From the NCBI GenBank assembly GCA_900767875.1, contig CAAGAT010000063.1:1-33470 (forward strand): a DNA stretch of 33,470 bases, given 5' to 3'. The stretch comes from an uncultured Sutterella sp. GTDB lineage: Bacteria; Pseudomonadota; Gammaproteobacteria; Burkholderiales; Burkholderiaceae_F. A program made the translations under genes and the position numbers. Shown here piece by piece: positions 1 to 6,982 of this stretch (positions within the stretch are counted from its first letter, which is position 1; every line of letters begins with the position of its first letter). The notes below the pieces were generated by a model that saw nothing but the letters and a program-made list of their open reading frames with translations, ran no database searches and had not been told where the DNA came from.

Positions 1-146
1 ACGAGAAAGTGCCGGAGAAAATCCTCCCGACACTCTTCTCGAGCTTGAAGTTTCACGACCCATCCGGCGTCAAGCCCAACCTGTTTGACGGCTTCCCAAC
101 ATTCGCGAAGAACGTCGGGCGACAGAATAGCGTGTGGCGGTGTCAT
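1..146 (-). CDS. Partial unknown protein, N-terminal 48 residues (gene runs off left edge)
   Basis: A minus-strand reading frame opens with ATG at 146 and stays open to base 1; an in-frame TGA lies shortly upstream, so the ATG is the likely start. The residues read MTPPHAILSPDVLRECWEAV, then a mixed charged and hydrophobic stretch with two Cys (positions 16 and 39), which looks protein-like rather than random. No clear Shine-Dalgarno sequence precedes the ATG. I do not recognise the family. It would be transcribed in the same direction as the gene at 277-1257, with about 130 bases between them. It could still be a chance open frame because only 146 bases are visible. Confidence 0.4.
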   Translation of the reverse strand, partial: MTPPHAILSPDVLRECWEAVKQVGLDAGWVVKLQAREECREDFLRHFL

Positions 147-226
147 CGAGCCAAAGCGGATTCAGGGCCGCCTGCGCAACCGAGCCCCCGGAGCGCTCGG
201 CGGTCGGCCGCACCCTTGAGCCCGAT

Positions 227-263
227 GGGCGGCCTTGCGGCGATCGCAGCCGCAAAGCCGCCC
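227..263. terminator. Strong inverted repeat downstream of the 277-1257 gene
   Basis: GGGCGGC-C-TTGCGGC pairs with GCCGCAA-A-GCCGCCC around a 7-base loop, giving 14 pairs with one internal mismatch. It starts 14 bases past the stop codon of the minus-strand gene. There is no T-run on the minus strand, so if it ends transcription it is not a textbook intrinsic terminator; it could instead protect the mRNA 3' end. Confidence 0.4.
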
Positions 264-276
264 TCCGCTTTTGCCG

Positions 277-1257
277 TTAGCGGGCGGCGGGCGCCTTCAC
301 CGTTTTCTCATGCATCCCAAGGCAGGGCAGATACGAGAGCACGATTTGCGTTTTGATCGGATGCTTGAGGACCGCTTGCTTGAGCTCGAGCGGATGTACG
401 GCCCCCGTAAAGTCCGCCAACGTCACCACGACGCGGCTGCCCTTGCTCAAGGCCCGTGCCATGTTGACCACAAGCATCGCGAGCGACGTCACGAGATCGA
501 CCGGCCCGTCCGTGACGGGCACGGCCGGAGGCGGCGTCTCTGAGGCTTCCTGCGGATCGCACACGAAGACCCCCTCGGGCTGCCCCGTGCGGGCGTGTTG
601 TGAGGCCAGGTCAAAGACCTCGTCCTCCGTGGCGGGAGCGACGGCGGCCAGGCTCTTGACGCGCAGACAGGCGTGGGTGACGCGCGAGCCGCCTTCCAAG
701 ACCGACAGGCGCACGATACGCGTGCGGCGCGCGGGGATCGGCATCGTGCCGTCCTCGGGCACGAGACGGTCCTCAAGCGTGTACATGGGGTGCAGCGTCA
801 GCAGGTGACGCCGGCCCCCGCAGCGGGGTGATTTTTCGTTGGCGCACGTCAGAACCGTGTGCTTGGTGTGGGCAAACTGCAGGCTCCAGCGCGAGCGCAG
901 TCCCTTGAGCCTCTCGAGCGAGGGCGCGTCGATGAAATGTCGCAGGATCTCGGCCAGGCGCATTTCGCCGTCCATCGCATGAAAGGCATCGCAGCGGCGG
1001 TTGCCCGAGGATTTCATCACAAGGGCCATCTCTTCGAGCGTCATCGGCTCGCGGCTTTTGAGCACCGCCAGATGCGCACGGTCAACGAGCGCGCGCACGT
1101 GGCCGCCGTCCCGGCGCCCCAGGTGACGCGCGGCGTGGGCAATGCATTTGTCGCCCGCGGCGCTCCAGCGCGTTTGGGCGGCACGGCGGCACTGCCCGGA
1201 CTTTTCATTGGTGGAGGCGATTTCCGGTTTGTCTGCCTTTGATTTGGTCTTGGTCAT
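277..1257 (-). CDS. Unknown protein (326 aa) divergent from the tra operon
   Basis: The ATG at 1257 is chosen because AAGGA lies nine bases upstream; a GTG in the same frame at 1359 would place an intrinsic terminator inside the coding region and is less likely. The N-terminus is Lys-rich (MTKTKSKADK), followed by an Arg/His-rich middle containing several Cys (around residues 117-145, including a CANEKSPRCGGRRH segment), and a C-terminal part with a hydrophobic helix (LVTSLAMLVVNMARALSKG) then strand-like segments. There is no signal peptide. Codon use is GC3-rich like the tra genes. I do not recognise the family. Its divergent position and its leader, which carries an attenuator-like hairpin and a palindrome shared with the tra upstream region, make a cytoplasmic regulatory or accessory role in conjugation possible, but this is inference only. 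Confidence 0.65.
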   Translation of the reverse strand: MTKTKSKADKPEIASTNEKSGQCRRAAQTRWSAAGDKCIAHAARHLGRRDGGHVRALVDRAHLAVLKSREPMTLEEMALVMKSSGNRRCDAFHAMDGEMRLAEILRHFIDAPSLERLKGLRSRWSLQFAHTKHTVLTCANEKSPRCGGRRHLLTLHPMYTLEDRLVPEDGTMPIPARRTRIVRLSVLEGGSRVTHACLRVKSLAAVAPATEDEVFDLASQHARTGQPEGVFVCDPQEASETPPPAVPVTDGPVDLVTSLAMLVVNMARALSKGSRVVVTLADFTGAVHPLELKQAVLKHPIKTQIVLSYLPCLGMHEKTVKAPAAR

Positions 1258-1267
1258 GTTGTTTTTT

Positions 1268-1277
1268 CCTTGAAAGG
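1268..1277. promoter_or_regulatory. CCTTGAAAGG palindrome overlapping the RBS of the divergent gene
   Basis: A CCTT-GA-AAGG palindrome. On the minus strand it supplies the AAGGA ribosome binding site of the gene starting at 1257. An identical ten-mer occurs at 1553-1562 and a close relative at 1632-1641, so it is a candidate operator or RNA-level control site. No regulator can be assigned. Confidence 0.35.
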
Positions 1278-1281
1278 ATTG

Positions 1282-1307
1282 AAAAAAAACCGCGCCAAAG
1301 GACGCGG
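1282..1307 (-). terminator. Intrinsic terminator/attenuator in the leader of the 277-1257 gene
   Basis: Read on the minus strand: CCGCG, bulged T, CC, loop TTT, GG, CGCGG, followed directly by eight T. This is a compact GC stem with a U-tract. It ends about 25 bases before the ATG at 1257, so it sits in the 5' leader. Either it attenuates the gene or it stops a short leader RNA that starts in the divergent region. Which one cannot be told from sequence. Confidence 0.6.
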
Positions 1308-1552
1308 GTGGGTGAGTACGGATCGAAAAATCCGAAGGCGTGATGGTACGGATTCGCACTTACTCCGCAAGGAATAGACCGAAAGAACTTACATGCTGTT
1401 GTGTTTTGTGCAGCACGACGGGGTCTGCGCACCCCAAACAAACGCGATCCGCCGGCAATTTCCTCGCAAACTATGTTTTTTCCTTGCGATTGACGGCAAA
1501 AGAGGGGATCCTCGTGATGGCGCATGTTGTGTTGGTGTAGGGTGCCTCCGCC

Positions 1553-1562
1553 CCTTGAAAGG
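1553..1562. promoter_or_regulatory. Second CCTTGAAAGG palindrome
   Basis: Exact ten-base copy of the palindrome at 1268-1277, placed immediately before the TTGCG cluster and about 400 bases upstream of traA. Candidate operator for the tra operon. Confidence 0.35.
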
Positions 1563-1565
1563 TGT

Positions 1566-1606
1566 TTGCGCAGACTTGCGTTTGCGCTTGTGCGAACAAC
1601 TTGCGC
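1566..1606. repeat. Cluster of TTGCG motifs (iteron- or operator-like)
   Basis: TTGCGC occurs at 1566, 1582 and 1601, with TTGCGT at 1576 and TGTGCG at 1590: five related hexamers in 41 bases with centre-to-centre spacings of 6-11. Such arrays often bind multimeric proteins, for example a transcription factor, an accessory oriT protein or an initiator. The sequence does not distinguish these. Confidence 0.35.
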
Positions 1607-1631
1607 CATTACACAAGTGCTAACCCCTATT

Positions 1632-1663
1632 CCTTTGAAGGCACCACAGAAAACGCCTTCAAA
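1632..1663. promoter_or_regulatory. CCTTTGAAGG palindrome within a larger inverted repeat
   Basis: CCTT-TG-AAGG at 1632-1641 is the third CCTT-N2-AAGG site. It also forms the left arm of an inverted repeat, TTTGAAGGC (1634-1642) and GCCTTCAAA (1655-1663), nine perfect pairs around a 12-base spacer. This could be an operator or an mRNA hairpin. It lies about 300 bases upstream of traA. Confidence 0.4.
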
Positions 1664-1781
1664 CAACAATCGCGCAGACCGGGACGTTTCACGTTTTCGG
1701 ACTCTTTCCGAGCCACGTCCGCTTTCTCTGCGCTGTCCTGAATTTCGGCGGGAAACTTTCCCGTCGGCCCCGCCGTCGCTC

Positions 1782-1810
1782 TTGACGGTGCTGCGAGCGA
1801 GCCCAAAAAT
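1782..1810 (+). promoter_or_regulatory. Possible sigma70 promoter for the tra operon
   Basis: TTGACG (1782-1787), a 17-base spacer and AAAAAT (1805-1810). The -35 matches five of six consensus bases, the -10 four of six, including the conserved second A and last T. It would give a traA leader of about 145 bases. Medium-weak match in GC-rich DNA. Confidence 0.3.
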
Positions 1811-1962
1811 GCGCTTTGCCGAGCAGCGCTCGCCGGTGCGCCACTTCGTTCAAAAATGCATGATCAGAGGGGGGTGGTGCGTCGGCGGCCGGTGCAAGGC
1901 CAAGAGAGCGGCGGAACCAAGCCGCCGTGACGCATAACCCTCAAACCAAAGGACAAGCAATC

Positions 1963-2292
1963 ATGCTTAATACTTTGACGGACGAAACCCGCCGCACCTT
2001 GTGCAAAGCGGTTTTCGCGACGGTTCTGGCCGTCTGGGTGATGCTTCTTATTGCCGAACCGGCGCACGCCGCCAGCACGGGATCGGAGTTCACCGAGCTC
2101 TACACCATGCTGTCGGGCTGGGCCACCGGTGCGTTGGGCAAAGCCATCGCCATTGCCTTTTTGATCGTCGGTCTGCTGACCGGGCTCGTGCGCGGGTCCG
2201 TGATCGGCGCCGTGACCTCGATCGGGGCCGGGGTGGCACTGCTAATGTTGCCTTCGATCGTGGATGCCATGTTCACGGCCGGCGCACCGTAA
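1963..2292 (+). CDS. traA: TraA-like F-type pilin precursor
   Basis: A 109-residue protein at the head of the tra operon. The ATG at 1963 follows AAAGGA at a nine-base distance. Residues 1-40 are a long leader with a basic n-region and a hydrophobic core ending in AEPAHA, a signal peptidase I type site. Cleavage would give a mature pilin of about 70 residues. The mature part has two hydrophobic segments separated by a short basic turn (LVRG), the hairpin layout of F pilins in the inner membrane before assembly. Size, layout and position before traL-E-K-B support pilin identity. No TraQ/TraX-type pilin chaperone or acetylase gene is visible. Confidence 0.85.
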   Translation: MLNTLTDETRRTLCKAVFATVLAVWVMLLIAEPAHAASTGSEFTELYTMLSGWATGALGKAIAIAFLIVGLLTGLVRGSVIGAVTSIGAGVALLMLPSIVDAMFTAGAP

Positions 2293-2470
2293 GAAGCCAC
2301 CGGGTGCGGGGGATCGGCGGCGTCCGCGCAAGCCGCGCGCTTTGAGCGGGCGGGCCGGTCCTTCGCACCTCTTCCGAACGGGTTTGTCGGCGGCCGCCTC
2401 TCTTTGGTCTTTCTCTCGGCCCTTTTTCTTCTACCAATTGATACGAGACGCGACTGCGGGAGTCCAAGCG
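2293..2470 (+). other. traA-traL intergenic spacer with inverted repeat and pyrimidine tract
   Basis: The 178-base spacer is long for this tightly packed operon. It holds a GCGGC...GCCGC inverted repeat (2317-2336) and a pyrimidine-rich run around 2400-2435. It may be a partial terminator or RNA-stability hairpin that keeps pilin mRNA above the downstream level; no direct proof. I see no gene in it. Confidence 0.35.
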
Positions 2471-2749
2471 ATGCAAACCGTTGCCGTGCCGCGAACGCTC
2501 GACGCCCGCGGCCGCCTTTTGTTCTGGGAAAGCGACTACGTGCTGATGGCCGCCGGCGGCTTTGTCGCGGGCTTGCTCGTGCAGGGCCTCATGAGCGGCA
2601 TGGTTGGCGCCGTCCTTTTTTCCTGGGCGTGGAAGCGGGCTCGAGCGGGCGGCCCCGTCTCCCGGGCGGTGGCGCTTTTTTACTGGCACCTGCCCGCCGA
2701 CCTCTTTTTGCGCGTGCCGCAGAGCGCCCGCCGTCATTTCATCGGGTGA
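2471..2749 (+). CDS. traL: TraL, type IV conjugative transfer system inner-membrane protein
   Basis: A 92-residue protein, the size normal for TraL. The ATG at 2471 has GGGAG eight bases upstream; longer in-frame extensions start inside traA and are not credible. The N-terminal half carries the typical LDARGRLLFWESDY stretch before a hydrophobic hairpin (AAGGFVAGLLVQGLMSG and MVGAVLFSWAW), and the C-terminal part ends with YWHLPADLFLRVPQSARRHF, which resembles the conserved PS..R.(Y/F) end of the family. TraL is the VirB3-like partner of the TraC ATPase at the inner membrane. It lies directly before traE. Confidence 0.85.
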   Translation: MQTVAVPRTLDARGRLLFWESDYVLMAAGGFVAGLLVQGLMSGMVGAVLFSWAWKRARAGGPVSRAVALFYWHLPADLFLRVPQSARRHFIG

Positions 2750-2764
2750 GGAAGCAAAGACGTC

Positions 2765-3484
2765 ATGCAAAGCATTTACCGAACCGTCTCGGCCGAGGCG
2801 GCCGCGCATCTGCCGATCCGACGCGGGATTCTGGCGGCGTTGACCCTGAGCCTCATCACCAACGCGGCCCTGGCTCTGACGCTTTTGACACGCACCGACG
2901 AGAGCCGCACGGTGGTCCTCGCGCCCGACGCGACGACGGCCTACATCGCCTCCAACGACGCGGTCAGCGCCAATTTGCTCGAGCGCTTCGCGGCCGAATC
3001 GGCCGGGTTGCTCCTTAACACCACGCCCGCCACGGTCTCCAACCGCGCCGAGGCCTTTCTCAAAAACGTGGCCCCGGCCTCCTACGGCGAGATTGCCGCG
3101 GGGGTGCGGCGGGGTGCCGCGGAACTGACCCGTAACTTCGCCTCGAGCGTCTTTTACCCCGAAACGAGCGCGGTCGATGAAACAGCCCGCGCCGTGTGCT
3201 TTAACGGCAAGCGGCGCATGATGATCGCCACGGCCGTCACGGAAGAGGCCGACACCACCGTGTGCCTGCGCCACATCGTCTCGGGCGGACGGCTCCAGAT
3301 CAGCCAGCTCACGCTGCACCGCGCCCGTACGCAAAACGCCGCACAAGCCCTCTCGCACTTTCTGAGGGGCTCGGCCTTGAGCGACATGCTCCCCGAGCCG
3401 ACAGTGCCCTCAGTCCCTGAGGACGCAAGCCCCGAGCCGGCTGCGCACGAGCCCAAGGCCGCCAAGGCGCCGCCCGCGGCCTGA
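2765..3484 (+). CDS. traE: TraE, VirB8-like core component
   Basis: The 239-residue product has a short cytoplasmic start, one membrane segment near residues 22-42 (ILAALTLSLITNAALALTLL) and a periplasmic domain with TraE-like features such as the ANLLERFAAESAGLLLNTTPATV region and a C-terminal strand segment. The final 30 residues are a Pro/Ala/Glu-rich tail beyond the usual domain end. It starts 15 bases after traL with GAGGAAG upstream. F-type TraE is the VirB8-like scaffold of the inner-membrane complex. Position between traL and traK supports the call. Confidence 0.85.
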   Translation: MQSIYRTVSAEAAAHLPIRRGILAALTLSLITNAALALTLLTRTDESRTVVLAPDATTAYIASNDAVSANLLERFAAESAGLLLNTTPATVSNRAEAFLKNVAPASYGEIAAGVRRGAAELTRNFASSVFYPETSAVDETARAVCFNGKRRMMIATAVTEEADTTVCLRHIVSGGRLQISQLTLHRARTQNAAQALSHFLRGSALSDMLPEPTVPSVPEDASPEPAAHEPKAAKAPPAA

Positions 3485-3568
3485 CGCCGACACCGACTAC
3501 CCCCTTTGAACCCGCCTCACCGACACCCCGAAAACGGGTGCCGAGGGGCTTCTTGTACCTTTAAGACT

Positions 3569-4558
3569 ATGTTCGAATGCCTCACCGCACGCGGCCAAAA
3601 GTTGCGAAACGTCGCTGCCTTTGTGCGAAAAGCCTCGACCGCTCTGACGGTTGCCCTTATGGCCATGACCGCGCTGCTTGGCGCCTCACCCGCGCAGGCC
3701 GCCGATCCGGAAACCCGATCGCTTTCGCGCGAGCACGTCAACCTCGTGCGGGTGCAGGGCCGCAAGATCACCGACGTCGTCTTTGACACCAATGCCCTGG
3801 AAATTTCCGCCGACAAGGCCCGCGGGATCGTCTTTGTGCGCGTCAAATCCAATTGGCTTGCCACGACCGACTCGGACGTCACGAGCGCTTTCTTTAATAC
3901 GGACACGGAAAGCTTCAGCGTGCAGTTTGTGGTGAGCGCCGTGCCGAGCCAAACCATTGACCTCGTGCCCACGCAGACGCCCGCACAGAGCGATTCGCAG
4001 CAGACCGAGGCGCGCATTGCCCTGGCCGCGCCGCTCCTGCGATTGCAAACAGGTGACTACCTCGAGGAGCTTAAGCTTTTGGTGCGCCATGCCTTTGCAG
4101 GCGAGGCCGCCGGTTTGGATATGACGGTCGGGGAAGTGACGCGCAGTTCTCAAGAGCGCTTTGCCCCGCTACCCACGCCCGAAGGCTCGGTCGTCTGGGA
4201 AGGCTTTCGCGTGCGCGAGACCGCCGCTTTTGTGACCGCCGACGAGCTCGTCGAAACCCTCGTCTTGACGCGCGTCAGTCCCAAGGCGGGCGTGCCCGAT
4301 GCCGCCCTTTTGGTGCAGGCCGTGCCCGGGGTCTTGGCGTGTGCGCATGAGATGCGGGACGATCGCAGCGACCGGCTGCAGACCGAAATCACCCTGATTC
4401 GCTCCCGCGCGGTGGCCGTGCGTGGCACCGACTCCTTTGAAAGCGCCCTCACGGAACTCTCCGGGGCCGTGCCCTCACGGTACAAGCGTGCGGCCGCCAA
4501 GGCTGCCGCCGCAACTCACGCCACCGGCACTGCGTTGACGGGAGGTCGCCGTGACTGA
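3569..4558 (+). CDS. traK: TraK, secretin-like outer-membrane complex protein
   Basis: A 329-residue protein from the ATG at 3569. A TTG at 3506 would add 21 residues, and neither start has a good Shine-Dalgarno. An n-region of about 25 residues precedes a hydrophobic core and the signal cleavage motif ASPAQA-AD. The mature part is strand-rich and contains a central Gln/Thr/Pro linker (about 155-170), as in TraK/VirB9-like proteins. TraK forms the outer-membrane pore collar with TraV and TraB. Its last eight bases overlap the start of traB, and the traB ribosome binding site (GGGAGG) is inside traK, indicating translational coupling. Confidence 0.8.
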   Translation: MFECLTARGQKLRNVAAFVRKASTALTVALMAMTALLGASPAQAADPETRSLSREHVNLVRVQGRKITDVVFDTNALEISADKARGIVFVRVKSNWLATTDSDVTSAFFNTDTESFSVQFVVSAVPSQTIDLVPTQTPAQSDSQQTEARIALAAPLLRLQTGDYLEELKLLVRHAFAGEAAGLDMTVGEVTRSSQERFAPLPTPEGSVVWEGFRVRETAAFVTADELVETLVLTRVSPKAGVPDAALLVQAVPGVLACAHEMRDDRSDRLQTEITLIRSRAVAVRGTDSFESALTELSGAVPSRYKRAAAKAAAATHATGTALTGGRRD

Positions 4559-6419
4559 CGAGCCCATGGACATCGAAGCCGAGCGCGGCAAAGCGGCCAA
4601 AGCGCTGGGCCTGAAATACAGCGAGCTCGAGACCGTCAACTTCTGGCAGCGCGACAAGCAGACTGAAGAGGCCCGCGACGAGCTCGACCAACTGACCTCC
4701 GGTGCCGCTTGTCAAGTCAAGAGTCCGAGCCCGGCCACCGCACGACAGGTTCAAGGCGCCCAACCGCCCGCCCCAACGGGGAAGAAAGAGCGTGCCCCGA
4801 CGCCGCAGGCCGATGCGACGCCATCTCAACCTGTCCTCGACGCGACCACCCCCGCGGACACGCCCCGCCGCGGCGCCTTTGAAACCGTTCCGGGCTCGAG
4901 CGAGTTGCCCGAGCGTGACCCGACCCTCTTTGCGCGCGGCCGAGTGCAGGTCGAAGCCCCTGGGGAAGAGGCGGCGACGCTTCCCAATCGCCAAGAGAGC
5001 AACGTGCCGTTTTCCACGCGCGCCCGCGCCTTTTGGCTGCGCCTGACGACGTTTCTGAAAAACCGCGCCGAGCGCAAGCAGGCGGTGGGCGTTGATGCGC
5101 AAAAAGAGGAAAAGAGCCGGCAGATGAGCACGGCCTTGGTCTGCGGGGCGGCGCTCGTGCTCCTGGCGGGCCTGGCGGTGTGGTTGACGGGCGGGGCACA
5201 GCGCACGAGCCAGCCCCCCGTGCGCGTGTACAAGAGCGACTTTCGCCTCGAGCCCGAGGCCCTGGACAAAATGAGCTACCAAAAGCAATACGACGACAAG
5301 CTCGAGGACGTGACGCAGCGCCTGCACACGATGGAGGAATTGGCGGCACGCTTGGAGCGCGAGGTTAAGGCCGCCTCGGATAAAAGAAACCGTGCGGCGG
5401 CGGGCGAAACAAAGAGCGCGGGCCGCATGCACCCGGTCAACAGCCTGCCGGACTTCACCGCCTCGGGCCGTGGGGGAGAAGAGGCCGCGCGCCTCGCGGG
5501 TGCCTCTCAAGGCCCCGCGCCGACCGTGCCCGAGGGGCCGCGCTTAAAGCGCGTGACGGTGTCCGACCCCGGTGACGAGAGGCGCGCCATCGCCTCGGCC
5601 GCTCGTGAGCGCTACACCCCGGTTCGAATGAAGGCCGCCGACACCCTCATTGCCGGCAACCGCGCCCGGCACGAAGCGGCGGGCACGTACCTGCCCGCGT
5701 GTAGCTTTGCGCGGGCCGTGGTTCTGGCGGGTGCCACCGTCTCCACGGGCGGCACGAGCGCCTCCAACCCCGTGCCGATGCTCTTTGAGGTGACGGACCT
5801 CGCCCAACTTCCCAACGCTTTTCGCAGCAACGTCAAGGCCTGCTTTGTGACGGCCGACGCCACGGGGGACCTCTCGAGCGAGCGCATCTGGATCCGTCTG
5901 CAGCGCCTCTCGTGCATGACCAAATTGGGCAAAGCCTTTGACGCGCGCGTGCAGGGGTACGCGACGGGCGACGACGGCAAGACGGGGGTGCGCGCGCGCC
6001 TCGTGACCCGCAGCGGCCAGGCGATCGCCTCGGCCTTGCTCACGGGCTCGATTTCGGGCCTGGGCAAAGCCGTGAGCCTGTCGGCACAGAACACCACGAC
6101 CTACACCTCGGGCGCCGTGGGCACGGCGGTGACCGATTCCTTCAAGGCGGGCCTGGGCGAAGGGCTCGAGAGCGCCTTGGATCGGATCGCGGACTACTAC
6201 ATACGCCTGGCGGACAAGATCTTTCCGTGTCTGGAAATCGACTCGGGCCGTCGGGTGGACTTGATTCTCTCGCAGGGCCTGACGATCCAAATGCAAGAGC
6301 CCGAACCCAAAAAGCCCGCGGCCGATACACCGCCGCCGGTACCCACGGACGAGTCCGTCAACAACGCCGAGCTTTTCGGCCGGCAGATGCTTGAGCGCAA
6401 CCGCCCCTACACCGAATGA
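4551..6419 (+). CDS. traB: TraB, VirB10-like envelope-spanning protein
   Basis: A 622-residue protein starting at GTG 4551 with GGGAGG directly upstream; an ATG five codons later is an alternative. Order: cytoplasmic Pro/Ala/Glu-rich N-terminus, one membrane segment near residues 194-212, a coiled-coil-like stretch (about 240-280, with EELAARLEREVKAA), a disordered linker, then the VirB10/TrbI-fold domain (about 360-590). The VirB10-like segments TYLPACSFARAVVLAG and VSLSAQNTTTYTSGAVGTA are visible. TraB links the inner-membrane energy modules to the TraK/TraV collar. It overlaps traK by eight bases and traV by four, fitting one coupled translation unit. Confidence 0.9.
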   Translation: MTDEPMDIEAERGKAAKALGLKYSELETVNFWQRDKQTEEARDELDQLTSGAACQVKSPSPATARQVQGAQPPAPTGKKERAPTPQADATPSQPVLDATTPADTPRRGAFETVPGSSELPERDPTLFARGRVQVEAPGEEAATLPNRQESNVPFSTRARAFWLRLTTFLKNRAERKQAVGVDAQKEEKSRQMSTALVCGAALVLLAGLAVWLTGGAQRTSQPPVRVYKSDFRLEPEALDKMSYQKQYDDKLEDVTQRLHTMEELAARLEREVKAASDKRNRAAAGETKSAGRMHPVNSLPDFTASGRGGEEAARLAGASQGPAPTVPEGPRLKRVTVSDPGDERRAIASAARERYTPVRMKAADTLIAGNRARHEAAGTYLPACSFARAVVLAGATVSTGGTSASNPVPMLFEVTDLAQLPNAFRSNVKACFVTADATGDLSSERIWIRLQRLSCMTKLGKAFDARVQGYATGDDGKTGVRARLVTRSGQAIASALLTGSISGLGKAVSLSAQNTTTYTSGAVGTAVTDSFKAGLGEGLESALDRIADYYIRLADKIFPCLEIDSGRRVDLILSQGLTIQMQEPEPKKPAADTPPPVPTDESVNNAELFGRQMLERNRPYTE

Positions 6420-6982
6420 ATCCAACCGCCATGACGAAAACCACATTCCTTACTTCGCGCCGGGTGCGCGCTCTGCTTTCCGCGCTTGTCGGCGGCCTTC
6501 TTATCACGGGTTGCGCGGGCAACCTCACGGGCCTGTCGGGCGCCCGCGAAGACTTTGCCTGTCCGATGTCCGGGGGCGTCAACTGCACGACCGTTTCGGA
6601 CACGTACGAGCGTGAGCACGCCAAGCGAGAGAACGCCGAGGTCAAAACCCTGACGGCCCCCACGCCGCAGGCTGTGGTGCCGACGACCGCGCCCCTGACC
6701 ATGACCGAAACGGACGGCGCCGTGCGGATCACGGCCGAGCGCCTCGGCGCGGATGGTTTGCATCAAGCGAGCGCGCGGAATCGAGCGGCCGCCACCCGTC
6801 CCGCGGCGCTGCCCGGCCGCTCGCCCGAGCGCGTGGTGATGCTCTGGGTGCTGCCGTGGGTGGATACCGAAGGGGACCTGCACAGTCAGTCGCGCGTGTG
6901 GATGCGTGTGCGCGATGCCCTGTGGCGAATTGAGTCGCTGCGCCGTCGCGCCATGAGCGAGGCGCCGGAGACGACGCCGTGA
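6416..6982 (+). CDS. traV: TraV outer-membrane lipoprotein
   Basis: A 188-residue lipoprotein. The ATG overlaps the traB stop as ATGA. A hydrophobic signal ends in the lipobox LITG-C (Cys33), and the mature start has the TraV pattern of two further Cys (FACP ... NCTT) followed by VSDTYE. The middle is Thr/Pro/Ala-rich and the C-terminal part contains RVVMLWVLPWVDTEGDLH, typical of TraV. TraV anchors TraK in the outer membrane. It overlaps the next gene, traC, by four bases (GTGA). Confidence 0.9.
   Translation: MNPTAMTKTTFLTSRRVRALLSALVGGLLITGCAGNLTGLSGAREDFACPMSGGVNCTTVSDTYEREHAKRENAEVKTLTAPTPQAVVPTTAPLTMTETDGAVRITAERLGADGLHQASARNRAAATRPAALPGRSPERVVMLWVLPWVDTEGDLHSQSRVWMRVRDALWRIESLRRRAMSEAPETTP

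Larger units (their letters stand above)
1258..1962. promoter_or_regulatory. Divergent intergenic regulatory region, 0.7 kb
   Basis: No convincing gene lies here. The region separates the minus-strand gene ending its leader at 1258 from traA at 1963. It holds three CCTT-N2-AAGG palindromes, a leader terminator, a cluster of TTGCG motifs, an inverted repeat at 1634-1663 and a possible sigma70 promoter, each listed separately. Near 1314-1355 the sequence GTACGGAT occurs twice (1317 and 1346), the first next to a small hairpin (CGGAT-cgaaaa-ATCCG) in the leader of the divergent gene. I see no clear nick-region signature that would identify an oriT. Confidence 0.6.

Noticed and set aside
1205..1669. 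154-codon minus-strand frame across the divergent region
   Set aside because: It overlaps the start of the 277-1257 gene in another frame, crosses the terminator hairpin and has no protein-like pattern or ribosome binding site.
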